A stretch of DNA of 64,000 bases from Fischerella muscicola SAG 1427-1 = PCC 73103 (GCF_000317245.1 NZ_AJLJ01000496.1:86118-150117); one strand, 5' to 3'; positions 54,124 through 63,028 are shown, counted from the stretch's first letter. Numbers and translations are program-made. Notes: a model not told the origin generated them from the letters alone.

Positions 54124-55590
54124 ATGAATCACAGTGACTATGATGTCGTCGTTATTGGAGGAGGCCCTGCTGGCTCTACTTTGTCTACTTTCCTGGTTCG
54201 GAAAGGATATCAGGTTTTGGTACTCGAACGCGAGAAATTTCCTCGTTTTCACGTAGGGGAGTCTTTGTTACCTGCAACCCAGCTAATCTGGGAAAAGCTA
54301 GGAATTGCTGAACCACTACAGCATCTTGGTCAGACATTTAAATATGGTACAGAAATTCGGATTGGGCTGAATCCACAGCAGTCTGAATACGAGTACAGCA
54401 GACAAGAATTTTATAAATTTCCCACGCAAAGGCTTCAACAGCGCCCTTATGCATATCAAGTAGAGCGAAGTGAGTTTGACCTGTTTCTGCTTAATCATGC
54501 TCGTCAAGAGGGAGTTACAGTCTTTGAGGAGGCAGTGGTCAAAGAAATCCTTTGGGAAGGTGATGAAGCAACTGGAATCCATTGGAAAAGCAAAGACAAT
54601 ATTGAATACATCACCAAAGCCAAATGTATTGCTGATTGCTCAGGGCGGCACGCTTTTATCAGCAGAAGCCGTAAATTCCTGATTCCGAACAAAACGATCA
54701 AAACTTCGGCTGTATTCGGACACTTCAAGCATGTCACCCGTGCTTCTGGTATTCAGCAAGGCTACTTCAACGGCTATGTAATTGAAAATGGTTGGATCTG
54801 GTTCATTCCACTTGCATCAGACATCATGAGTATTGGAGTGGTAATGAATGAGCCAGGAACAAGTTGGTGGAAGCAGAAAAGCCCAGAAGAAATTCTACTT
54901 ACTTATATTAAGCAGTATAAGTTTATCCAAGAGCGGTTTGAGCAGGCCAAACAATTTTCCAAAGTCCGAATGTTGCACAATCTATCCTACGCCTCAAAAC
55001 ACTCTGTGGGGAATGGCTGGATTCTTGTGGGAGATGCCAATTTCTTTGTTGATCCTCTTTTCTCGTCTGGGGTACACCTCGCCTTTCGTTCGGCAGAAAA
55101 AGCAGCAGATGCTATTGATGGGTTTTTGAAGAACGATCAAGACAGGAAAGTTTTTCAACACTACCAAAAGTGGAGTCAGAAGGAGCATTTTCATGTTTCC
55201 ACAACGATGAGCCTCATGTACAAGATGCTCAAATATCGAGTTTCCATGGAGATTCTTGTTAAACTGACTGGCAAGTACAGCAACCACTGGAACAATCTAC
55301 TATTGCGACGCTTGGTTGCCTGGGGTAGTGGGTATTATGAGGAATTCCACTTGGTACTTTATTGTTCTTGGGTATTCTGCATTCTTCTGATCGGGATTGG
55401 CAGGGTATGTGAAAAGCTTTTGGGTATGTCAGCTTGGAATACCCACTCTGAGTTCTACTCAGAATCACCACAGGCGATCGCAAAAACCGTAGAATCCTTG
55501 GGAAATGGAAATTTTAGCAATCCAGTTGCATCAACCACTCCATTCAATGACCTCAATCATCCAGAGCAATCGGTGGTTTCGGATGATTAG
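54124..55590 (+). CDS. Flavin-dependent halogenase-like monooxygenase
   Basis: From the ATG at 54124 (an in-frame TTG is 12 bases earlier) the protein is about 488 residues. FAD-binding GGGPAGSTLS, FPRFHVGESLLPAT and GWILVGDANFFVDPLFSSG are present. The WxWxIP motif (GWIWFIPL) of flavin-dependent halogenases and the Lys in TFKYGTEI (residue 73 from this start), near the expected catalytic Lys, support chlorination of an activated aromatic ring. A hydrophobic helix lies near residue 420. A ring-forming Dar pair next door would provide a phenolic substrate. It starts 15 bases after the diiron gene. Confidence 0.75.
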   Translation: MNHSDYDVVVIGGGPAGSTLSTFLVRKGYQVLVLEREKFPRFHVGESLLPATQLIWEKLGIAEPLQHLGQTFKYGTEIRIGLNPQQSEYEYSRQEFYKFPTQRLQQRPYAYQVERSEFDLFLLNHARQEGVTVFEEAVVKEILWEGDEATGIHWKSKDNIEYITKAKCIADCSGRHAFISRSRKFLIPNKTIKTSAVFGHFKHVTRASGIQQGYFNGYVIENGWIWFIPLASDIMSIGVVMNEPGTSWWKQKSPEEILLTYIKQYKFIQERFEQAKQFSKVRMLHNLSYASKHSVGNGWILVGDANFFVDPLFSSGVHLAFRSAEKAADAIDGFLKNDQDRKVFQHYQKWSQKEHFHVSTTMSLMYKMLKYRVSMEILVKLTGKYSNHWNNLLLRRLVAWGSGYYEEFHLVLYCSWVFCILLIGIGRVCEKLLGMSAWNTHSEFYSESPQAIAKTVESLGNGNFSNPVASTTPFNDLNHPEQSVVSDD

Positions 55591-55733
55591 TCATAAACTT
55601 GACTAAATTTCTATCAATCTAGTCTTATATAAATTGGTGTGTAGACACTACTACTTGAATGACCTTACTACACAACTAACACTATTTTCAGTATTGTTCA
55701 AATTCCTTTTCCTTTGATTTTACAGGTATAGAT

Positions 55734-56033
55734 ATGAGTCAGTCTGTGATGAATTCAAATGCTAAACAGTCTTACACAGCAGAAGAAATACAAGCCTGGC
55801 TAGTTTCTAACATTTCTGAGATGCTGGGAGTTGAACCAGATGAAATAGATGTTCGAGAACCTTTAGATAGTTATGGCTTAGATTCAGCACAGGGGATGGT
55901 TATTACTAGTAGAGCAGAGAAATTGTTTGGATTTAAGATGTCTCTAATTCTGTTGTGGCATTATCCCACTATTGAAACGTTAAGCAAGCGTTTAGCAGAA
56001 GAATTTGTAGGTTCTGAATCATTTGAAATTTGA
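55734..56033 (+). CDS. Stand-alone acyl carrier protein
   Basis: The 99-residue protein is an ACP with a phosphopantetheine attachment Ser51 in YGLDSAQGM, preceded by MLGVEPDEIDVREPL and followed by LSKRLAEEF. It most likely carries acyl intermediates for the Dar pair or for the halogenases. Its neighbours are the halogenase-like gene and a TubC-docking protein. Confidence 0.9.
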   Translation: MSQSVMNSNAKQSYTAEEIQAWLVSNISEMLGVEPDEIDVREPLDSYGLDSAQGMVITSRAEKLFGFKMSLILLWHYPTIETLSKRLAEEFVGSESFEI

Positions 56034-56063
56034 AAATAACTCACCCCTTGGGAAGTAAATAAA

Positions 56064-56101
56064 TTTTGGATTTTAGATTAATCTCAATCTAAAATCTAAA
56101 A
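56064..56101. repeat. Inverted repeat between the ACP and TubC-docking genes
   Basis: GATTTTAGATT (56069-56079) pairs exactly with AATCTAAAATC (56086-56096) around AATCTC, and flanking TTTT/AAAA extend the stem after one mismatch. It resembles AT-rich palindromes scattered in Nostocales and may partly reduce read-through. Confidence 0.6.
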
Positions 56102-56252
56102 TTACTATTCAAAATTGAATTTCTATTGGGATATTCCCAATTCTTCAATTACACTTTCATTTTTAGCTAACTGTAGTTATTTAATAGTTAACTTTTTACG
56201 AGATTTTTTTCTGAAACTGCGTAAACACAATCATATTGAGAGATAGAGAACT

Positions 56253-58124
56253 ATGAAGGTACATGAACTTTTAGAAACCCTGACTCAAAACGGTATTGAC
56301 TTGTGGGTTAACAATAATAAACTAAATCTTCGTTCTCCCAAGGGTGTAATGACACCAGAAATACAGGCAGAATTAACTGCTCATAAAACCGAAATTTTGA
56401 CCTTACTACGCGATAGAGATGTAGCTCTTAAAGCTGCTTCTATTCCATTAAATATAGGACTTAGTCTACAAACAATTGGTCGTTTAATCGGAGGATTTAT
56501 TGAACAATCAAGTGTGGAATATAAACCACCAGTGATTGATCCTAAAGTTATGGCTCAAAAGCTAACAATTACATTTAGACCGTTACCAAAAGGTTACAAG
56601 CAGCGAGAAGTTATTAAATTCCAAGAAGAATTGGCAGTTAAACTCAAAGGGTATGGAGTAAAAATTTTATCTTGGGAAGAAGCAACCAGCGAATTAAGTT
56701 ACGAAATTAGTTTACCAATAAGCAAATTAAATAAAAGTTTTAAAATCAGGAGTGTAAAATCGGAAATAGATGCAGTAATTGATGTAGAAAAATCTCCTCG
56801 CTGTATCCAAAAATTGGGTGTATTGGCAGCAGAGACTTTGTATCAAATGTATTCTCGCTTTATCTTGAAAGAACGAGAAATTTCTGTTTCTAGAATAGCA
56901 AAATTGAGTAGTTGGGCTGAAGACCATGTAGCAAAATATATTGAAGACCCTACTAATACTCAAGTAATTACTTTAACACAAATAGATAAAGATTTTACAA
57001 ATCCCTTAATTTCTTATCAAGAAAAAATTAATATTGGCTTAAACACTCTCATCAGAACATTTTCAGAGATGGTAATTGGAGTATCTAGTGAAAAAATTTC
57101 CATTTTAAATATGAATCTCTCTGATTCTGTGTTTACTAAAAATGAGATCGAACACTTTGTTTTAAACTCCTTAGTACCCAAAGTTTTTGTGCCAATATAT
57201 CCACTTTTACTGAGTCGATTTACTTTAGGGCAGTATAATCCTCATGAATCTAGCTATGCCGCAAAACTGGTGAAATTAGGTAATAATCTGGCATCAACAG
57301 GTTTATTTCCACCAGGGTTTAAACTGTGTGAAGTTATTAAAAGAAAATCTCATAGAGATATTGTTAATGTCATCGTGAATGGGAGGACAGGTGTCTCTTA
57401 TGGTTTTGTTGCTTATGCTGAACCTCCACAATATGTTGGTCAGCCAGAAATAACTGAAAATGAGTGGCAAAATCTATTGTCGGTTGCAGGATTTAGTAGT
57501 GATGAATTTCGTCAGAATAACGAAGGTAGATATTACATCAAAACCAAGATCAAAGGAGAATATAGATTTAAACAAATTCCAGATATTTGGCTTGTCAGTT
57601 CTCGTTCAGGCTCAAACAAAACAGATTTAAACCTTGAAAGTGATATTATTCGGATTGGTTTAAAAGAAAAGTTATTTTTGCAATTACCAGAAGGTGTTCA
57701 TCCAGAGTTAGTAGACATCAAACCTTCTTATGATATCTATGTCATGCTTGCTATTAGTTTATCTGCTGCTTTATATACACCAGAACTTATTAAAAATGGT
57801 GCGCCAATCGTTCATTTTCACGGCTACCCAGCATCTGACTGGTTTAAAGCAAATGAATATTATGTTGGAGTAAACAATCCTTCAGTTCCTTGTGGAACTT
57901 ATGAATCAGGAGTACTAAATTTTTTGGGTATTTCTCACTTGGCAAATCAAGAAGTAGAAAATACAGCTTTAGTAAGTTTGATAGAACCAGATCATGGCAC
58001 AAATTTTATCGCTCATGATTTGGAATATCTAGTGGAAAGACTGAAGACTGGGTGTAGAGAAGGTCAAATTGAACTTGGTGGAAAACATTTTGCTTCTTTA
58101 AAGGCAAAAGTCAGCGATCGCTGA
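56253..58124 (+). CDS. TubC N-terminal docking domain fused to unknown domain
   Basis: The 623-residue protein starts with a TubC-type docking domain (MKVHELLETLTQNGIDLWVN, then LNLRSPKGVMTPEIQAELTA and HKTEILTLLR, residues 1-52), which normally mediates contact between NRPS/PKS subunits. The remaining about 570 residues match no family I recognise. There is no condensation, adenylation or KS motif. Notable segments are YIYDPTNTQ-like KYIEDPTNTQVIT, VVHFHGYPASDW-like PIVHFHGYPASDWFKANEYY, and NEGRYYIKTKIKGEYRFK. Its partner could be the tandem acyltransferase-like proteins downstream. Function unknown. Confidence 0.7.
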   Translation: MKVHELLETLTQNGIDLWVNNNKLNLRSPKGVMTPEIQAELTAHKTEILTLLRDRDVALKAASIPLNIGLSLQTIGRLIGGFIEQSSVEYKPPVIDPKVMAQKLTITFRPLPKGYKQREVIKFQEELAVKLKGYGVKILSWEEATSELSYEISLPISKLNKSFKIRSVKSEIDAVIDVEKSPRCIQKLGVLAAETLYQMYSRFILKEREISVSRIAKLSSWAEDHVAKYIEDPTNTQVITLTQIDKDFTNPLISYQEKINIGLNTLIRTFSEMVIGVSSEKISILNMNLSDSVFTKNEIEHFVLNSLVPKVFVPIYPLLLSRFTLGQYNPHESSYAAKLVKLGNNLASTGLFPPGFKLCEVIKRKSHRDIVNVIVNGRTGVSYGFVAYAEPPQYVGQPEITENEWQNLLSVAGFSSDEFRQNNEGRYYIKTKIKGEYRFKQIPDIWLVSSRSGSNKTDLNLESDIIRIGLKEKLFLQLPEGVHPELVDIKPSYDIYVMLAISLSAALYTPELIKNGAPIVHFHGYPASDWFKANEYYVGVNNPSVPCGTYESGVLNFLGISHLANQEVENTALVSLIEPDHGTNFIAHDLEYLVERLKTGCREGQIELGGKHFASLKAKVSDR

Positions 58125-58177
58125 AGCTGAATTGAATCGGACTGAGTACAAAGCATGAAATACAATACATACCACTT

Positions 58178-59584
58178 ATGCTCTACGACAGAGAACTTTC
58201 TCCTTTGGAGCAAGTTATAGAAATTGTGAATCGTCGTGCTAGCGCTTACAATATAGTCACGATTTGTCGAATCAACGGATTCCTCGACGAAGAAACCATC
58301 AGACAAGCTTTGGAACTACTACAGCTACGTCATCCTCGGCTTAACTCTCGAATTGTCGATAAGTTAGATAGTCTGCGCTTTGAAACTGGAGATATCCAGA
58401 TTCCTTTACGTGTAGTTAAAAAGCTGCACTCACAACAGTCACAGGAAGTTGTTTGGGAAGAACTCAATCAAAAAATTGAGAGTCACAAAAGTTTAATGCG
58501 AGTTGTCCTTGTTCATTTTAAAAATGACAGCAACGTCAATTATTTGATTACAACAATACATCATGCGATCGCAGACGGCTTGTCATGTATGCAACTGCAT
58601 TCAGAGCTTTTGAGATATTGTCAAAAAATTATATCTTTTGAACCAATAGAAGTCGTCAGCTTACCTGCACTACCACCGATTAAAAAACTTTTACCAGAAT
58701 CAATGCAGGGATGGAAAGGCGCGCTGAATATCTTCTTGACCATATTTAGGCATGTAGTCAGGGATATTAGATACCGACCAAAAACCTTAAAGTTTGAAAA
58801 ATTCGCACCAATTGAATCACGCCGTACTGGTATTGTCCACAGAAAGCTGAACGAGGAGCAAACCATACAATTAATAAATATTTCTAGAAAAAATGAGACA
58901 ACTGTACACGCTGCTTTGTGTGCAGCGATGTTGTTTGCAGCAGGTAGAAAAATCAATGCTGGCAAAAAAACAAATACTGGTGTTAGCTGTTGGTCAAGCA
59001 TCAATCTGCGTAACCGACTCAAACCAAAAGTTAGTGATGAGCATTTAGGTGTGTTAGTTTCCGGTGATATTTCGTGCCATACCTTAAAAATAAATACAGG
59101 CTTTTGGGATTTAGCTCGCAACAGAAGACAACAGATGGAAGCAAGTACAGAAGGTGATCGGGTCTTTTGTTCAGCCTTATTAATTGAACCGTTAACCGAT
59201 TTTCTGATCACATTTCCTCGCCAAATGTTTGCGACAGTGGGTGTCACAAATATAGGAAGAGTCAACATTCCTGCGGATTATGGTGTTTTTAAACTTGAAG
59301 AAATTAGCTTTGTTCCTGCATGGGGAGCATTTGGGGGTTTGTGTGTTGCTGTTCTGACTTTTGAAGAAAAAATGGTTTTGAATTTCATGTTTTCTGAGCC
59401 TGCAATTAGTCAAGAAACAGCAGAAGTTCTTGCCGATAATGTTCTGGCTTGTATTGTTGAGGCTTGCAACAACGCAAAATTCACTTTTTCCGATCAAATT
59501 GTTGCACTTCCTTGGCATCAGCTACCTTCTACCGCTCCTACTGCTTTGAGTATTGCTCGTCGAGGCTCTGGACGCTATCAATAG
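58178..59584 (+). CDS. HHxxxDG acyltransferase/condensation-like protein, copy 1
   Basis: The 468-residue protein has the condensation/PapA-type motif HHAIADG (His128-His129-Ala-Ile-Ala-Asp133-Gly134) in an N-terminal lobe beginning LYDRELSPLEQVIEIVNRRA and a C-terminal lobe with the latch region EEISFVPAWGAFGGLCVAV. It is a stand-alone chloramphenicol acetyltransferase-fold enzyme, most like the PapA5-type acyltransferases that esterify polyketide hydroxyls. Start ATG. A second copy follows within 214 bases. Confidence 0.82.
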   Translation: MLYDRELSPLEQVIEIVNRRASAYNIVTICRINGFLDEETIRQALELLQLRHPRLNSRIVDKLDSLRFETGDIQIPLRVVKKLHSQQSQEVVWEELNQKIESHKSLMRVVLVHFKNDSNVNYLITTIHHAIADGLSCMQLHSELLRYCQKIISFEPIEVVSLPALPPIKKLLPESMQGWKGALNIFLTIFRHVVRDIRYRPKTLKFEKFAPIESRRTGIVHRKLNEEQTIQLINISRKNETTVHAALCAAMLFAAGRKINAGKKTNTGVSCWSSINLRNRLKPKVSDEHLGVLVSGDISCHTLKINTGFWDLARNRRQQMEASTEGDRVFCSALLIEPLTDFLITFPRQMFATVGVTNIGRVNIPADYGVFKLEEISFVPAWGAFGGLCVAVLTFEEKMVLNFMFSEPAISQETAEVLADNVLACIVEACNNAKFTFSDQIVALPWHQLPSTAPTALSIARRGSGRYQ

Positions 59585-59797
59585 CCACATCATTATCATT
59601 GAGGTGATGCTTTAAGAGATATGGGGAAGTGGGAAACATAGATGTGCAACGCAGATAAATTTCAATGATAAATAATTAGCCGCACTTGAGATGAAAATAT
59701 TTTCCTCACTTTCTTTACTAAGTGCAAGTTACCTCAGAAATTGATACCAATTATTTTGATTATCCAATTTTCATAAGTTTTTAATGCAAAGGTAATT
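59585..59797. other. Gap between the tandem acyltransferase genes
   Basis: About 213 bases, AT-rich, without a gene or strong hairpin. It may contain a second promoter. Confidence 0.4.
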
Positions 59798-61180
59798 ATG
59801 CTCTATGACAGGAAACTTTCTCCTTACGAGCAAGCGATGGAGATTTTGAATCGTCGTGCTACAACATACAATATAATTACAATTTGTCGAATTAACGGAC
59901 TCCTTAATAAAGAAATTGTTAGACAAGCTCTTGAGTTGTTACAGGCACGTCATCCTCGCCTTAAATCCCGGATTATCGGTAGATTAAATAGTTTACGTTT
60001 TGAAACTGGAGACATCCAGATTCCTTTACGTGTTGTGACAAAGCTGTATCCACAACAGTGGCAAGAAGTTGTTCGGGAAGAACTCAATCAAAAAATTGAG
60101 AGTGACAAAAGTTTAATGCGAGTTGTCTTTGTTCGTCTGAAAAATGAGAGCAATGTCAATTATGTGATCACAACAATACATCATGCGATCGCAGACGGTT
60201 TATCATGTATGCAATTGCATTCAGAACTTTTGAGATATTGCCAAAAACTCATATCTTTAGAACCAATAGAAGTTATCAGCTTGCCTGCATTACCACCGAT
60301 TAAAAAACTCTTGCCAGACTCAATGCAGGGATGGAAAGGTGCGCTAAACATCTTTTTAGGTATATTTAGACTTTTGTTAAGGGATATCCAATACCGACCA
60401 AAAACCTTAAACTTTGAAAAATTCGCACCAATTGAATCACGCCATACTGGTATTGTTCACAGAAAGCTTAACGAGGAGCAAACCACACAGTTAATAAATG
60501 TTTGTAGAAAGAACAGGACAACAGTACACGCTGCTTTGTGTGCAGCGATGTTGTTTGCAACAGGTAAAAAAATCAAGGCTGGCAAAAAAACAGATTTAAG
60601 TGTTAGCTGTTGGTCTCCCATCAATTTGCGTCACCGACTCAAACCACCAGTCAGTGATGAACATTTGGGTGTGTTGGTTTCCGGTGATATTTCCTGTCAT
60701 ACCTTAAAATCAAATACTCGCTTCTGGAATTTAGCTCGCAACAGAAGACAACAAATGCAAGATACTGTGGAAAGCGATCGCGTCTTCTGTTTACCTTTAT
60801 TAACCAAACTTTTGATTAAATTTCTTCTCGCTTACCCTCATCAAGTATTTTCAACAGTCGGTGTCACAAATATAGGTAAAGTCAATATTCGTTCAGATTA
60901 TGGTGTATTTGACCTTGAAGAAATCAGCTTTGTTACTTCTAATGCAGCATTTAGAGGATTGTGTGTTGCTGTTCTGACTTTTGAAGAAAAAATGTATTTG
61001 AATTTCATGTTTTCTGAGCCTGCAATTAGTCAGGAAACAGCAGAAATTCTCGCCGATAATGTCCTTGCTTGTATTGTTGAAGCTTGTAACAATAAAAAAT
61101 TCACTTTTGCTGATCAAATAACTGCGGTTCCCCGATATCCTGCTTTGAGTATTGTTCGTCGCATCCCTAGACGCCGTTAG
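59798..61180 (+). CDS. HHxxxDG acyltransferase/condensation-like protein, copy 2
   Basis: The 460-residue protein is closely related to the previous gene over its whole length (shared LYDRxLSPxEQ start, HHAIADGLSCMQLHSELL, ENxxxEEQT and a common C-terminus), so the pair arose by tandem duplication. The catalytic HHxxxDG motif is intact. Differences are concentrated in the surface and in the latch region (VTSNAAFRGLCVAV versus VPAWGAFGGLCVAV), which could tune acceptor choice. Possibly each copy acylates a different position of the product. Confidence 0.82.
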   Translation: MLYDRKLSPYEQAMEILNRRATTYNIITICRINGLLNKEIVRQALELLQARHPRLKSRIIGRLNSLRFETGDIQIPLRVVTKLYPQQWQEVVREELNQKIESDKSLMRVVFVRLKNESNVNYVITTIHHAIADGLSCMQLHSELLRYCQKLISLEPIEVISLPALPPIKKLLPDSMQGWKGALNIFLGIFRLLLRDIQYRPKTLNFEKFAPIESRHTGIVHRKLNEEQTTQLINVCRKNRTTVHAALCAAMLFATGKKIKAGKKTDLSVSCWSPINLRHRLKPPVSDEHLGVLVSGDISCHTLKSNTRFWNLARNRRQQMQDTVESDRVFCLPLLTKLLIKFLLAYPHQVFSTVGVTNIGKVNIRSDYGVFDLEEISFVTSNAAFRGLCVAVLTFEEKMYLNFMFSEPAISQETAEILADNVLACIVEACNNKKFTFADQITAVPRYPALSIVRRIPRRR

Positions 61181-61262
61181 TAAAAAAATTTTCTGGATAG
61201 CAAGCTTGGTCTTTGCAGTCTATACAACTCTAAATAACTAGTTTAAACAGTGAGTAAGTTTT

Positions 61263-62258
61263 ATGAACCTCTCTGGACAAACACTTCTCATCTCAGGAAT
61301 TGGTGGATTTATTGGCTTGCGAACTACTGAACTAGCCATAGCGCGAGGGATGAAAGTCCGGGGAATAGGACGTTCTCCAGAAAAAGTCAAAAAAGCGCAA
61401 CAACTAGGTGCTGAGGTCATAATTGGTAGTATCACCGATCCTGCGATTGCTCATAAGGCTTGCCAGGGAGTAGACATCGTTTTGCATACGGCTGGTGTTG
61501 TCCAAGAAACTGGACAGATCAAGCATTTTCGTGAGGTCAATGTGGGTGGAACCGTGAATATGGCTAAAGCTGCCAAAGATGCTGGTGTCAAAACCTTCGT
61601 TCATCTCTCCAGTGCGATGGTTTACGGTTTCAACTATCCTGATGGCGTTACGGAAGAGGGGCCACTGCGTGGTGAGAATAATCCTTTCTGTCAGACAAAA
61701 ATAGAAGCCGAAGCAGCACTCTTACAACTGGATACTTCACCAGGGATCATTATTATTAGACCAGGAGATGTTTACGGGCCAGGGAGTATTCCCTGGATCG
61801 TCCGACCAATAGTGATGATGCAGCGAAATTTATTCGCATTAATTAACGATGGACAAGGAGTTATCAACCATTTATACATTGATAATCTGATTGATGCCAT
61901 CTTTCTTGCTATGGAAAAAGAAGCATACGGAGAAATTTTTAATATCACTGATGGGGAAAATACTTCTTGGAAAGAATATTTTACAAATTTAGCTGAAATA
62001 GCTGGTTTACCAGTGCCTTTTTCCTTATCAAAAGATGAAGCCAAGTTATTTCTTCGGGTACGCGAACAGGGACAAAAACTTTTTCGGAAAAAACCCGATT
62101 TACTACCAGAAACTATGGATTTTCTCTCTCGTCCCTATGCTTATTCTATTACTAAAGCCCAAAAGATGTTAAATTTTGAAGCGAAAATTGACCGAGAAGA
62201 GGGAATGCAACGCACCCAGGAATGGCTGCAAATAACAGATATTCATAAATTAATTTAA
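61263..62258 (+). CDS. Extended SDR (NAD-dependent epimerase/dehydratase family) with Tyr-to-Phe change
   Basis: The 331-residue protein has the nucleotide-binding GIGGFIGLRTTELA, an SSAMVYG strand, and FCQTK where YxxxK is expected, so the catalytic Tyr is Phe142 while Lys146 is kept. A GPG-IPW loop and a NIT/GENTSWKEYF C-terminal segment follow. The fold is like 3-beta-HSD/extended SDRs. The change suggests altered or lost hydride chemistry or a structural role. It is the last gene of the plus-strand cluster block, 82 bases after the acyltransferase. Confidence 0.8.
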   Translation: MNLSGQTLLISGIGGFIGLRTTELAIARGMKVRGIGRSPEKVKKAQQLGAEVIIGSITDPAIAHKACQGVDIVLHTAGVVQETGQIKHFREVNVGGTVNMAKAAKDAGVKTFVHLSSAMVYGFNYPDGVTEEGPLRGENNPFCQTKIEAEAALLQLDTSPGIIIIRPGDVYGPGSIPWIVRPIVMMQRNLFALINDGQGVINHLYIDNLIDAIFLAMEKEAYGEIFNITDGENTSWKEYFTNLAEIAGLPVPFSLSKDEAKLFLRVREQGQKLFRKKPDLLPETMDFLSRPYAYSITKAQKMLNFEAKIDREEGMQRTQEWLQITDIHKLI

Positions 62259-62309
62259 GAGAGGACAGGGAAATCTTCATAAATAGTGTAAACTACTGCT
62301 TACAAATAT

Positions 62310-62780
62310 ATGCTCATACAAAAATTTACTCTATTTAATCTGTTTTTAGTCTCTAATTTTGTCATCTTGGGCTTGGCAACAGCAAATCAAAATTCCACTC
62401 TCAACCTAACTGTTGTAGTAAATGGAATACGTAATCAAAATGGGCAGGTTTGCATGAGAATTTATAATAATGAACAAGGATTTCCCCTGAGTGATACTAG
62501 TGAAGTACAAAGTGGTTGCGTTCAGATTCAGGGAAATTCTATCAAAAAGGAATTCTACGGATTAAAACCTGGAACTTATGCTGTCGCCGCAGTAGATGAT
62601 CAAAATGGAGATTACGAACTAAACAGAGACTTGTTAGGTATTCCACAAGAGGGTTTTGGTGTTTCCAATAATCCAACAATATCAGTTAAAACTGGTATAC
62701 CAAATTTTAAAAACTCAAGTTTCCCACTGAGGAAGAATGCAACAATTAGGATTGCTATGAAGTATTCATTAGATCTATAA
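62310..62780 (+). CDS. DUF2141 secreted protein
   Basis: The 156-residue protein starts with a signal peptide (LFNLFLVSNFVILGLATAN) and matches DUF2141: VVVNGIRNQNGQVCMRIYNN, IQGNSIKKEFYGLKPGTYAV, and DDQNGDYELNRDLLGIPQEG with a final FKNSSFPLRKNATIRIAMKY. The family is secreted and of unknown function. Start ATG, 51 bases after the SDR; it may be the end of that transcript. Confidence 0.8.
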   Translation: MLIQKFTLFNLFLVSNFVILGLATANQNSTLNLTVVVNGIRNQNGQVCMRIYNNEQGFPLSDTSEVQSGCVQIQGNSIKKEFYGLKPGTYAVAAVDDQNGDYELNRDLLGIPQEGFGVSNNPTISVKTGIPNFKNSSFPLRKNATIRIAMKYSLDL

Positions 62781-62824
62781 GATCCATAAAAGATCAATCA
62801 AGTTCGACTGCGTTGCGATCGCTA

Positions 62825-62926
62825 TCAGCGCATAGTAGCTTCCACATAAGCTACCGATTGATCCTGTACTGGGTTAACCACCACAGCCAAAAGTGCATCC
62901 AAACCATCGTAATAAAGGACAAATAA
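62825..62926 (-). pseudogene. Possible gene remnant (C-terminal tail)
   Basis: Read on the minus strand this gives YYDGLDALLAVVVNPVQDQS, then VAYVEATMR and a TGA stop. The composition is protein-like and ends cleanly, but there is no start codon and the frame is closed upstream by a TAG at 62927-62929. I cannot name the parent. Chance is possible. Confidence 0.25.
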
Positions 62927-63028
62927 CTATAGATGTTGCATGAAAGTTGCATATACCTTTAAAAAATCATGATTTTCTGGAATTCTTAGTTATAGCTCAG
63001 CGAACCTTGTGCTCTTGGATTCATTCCC

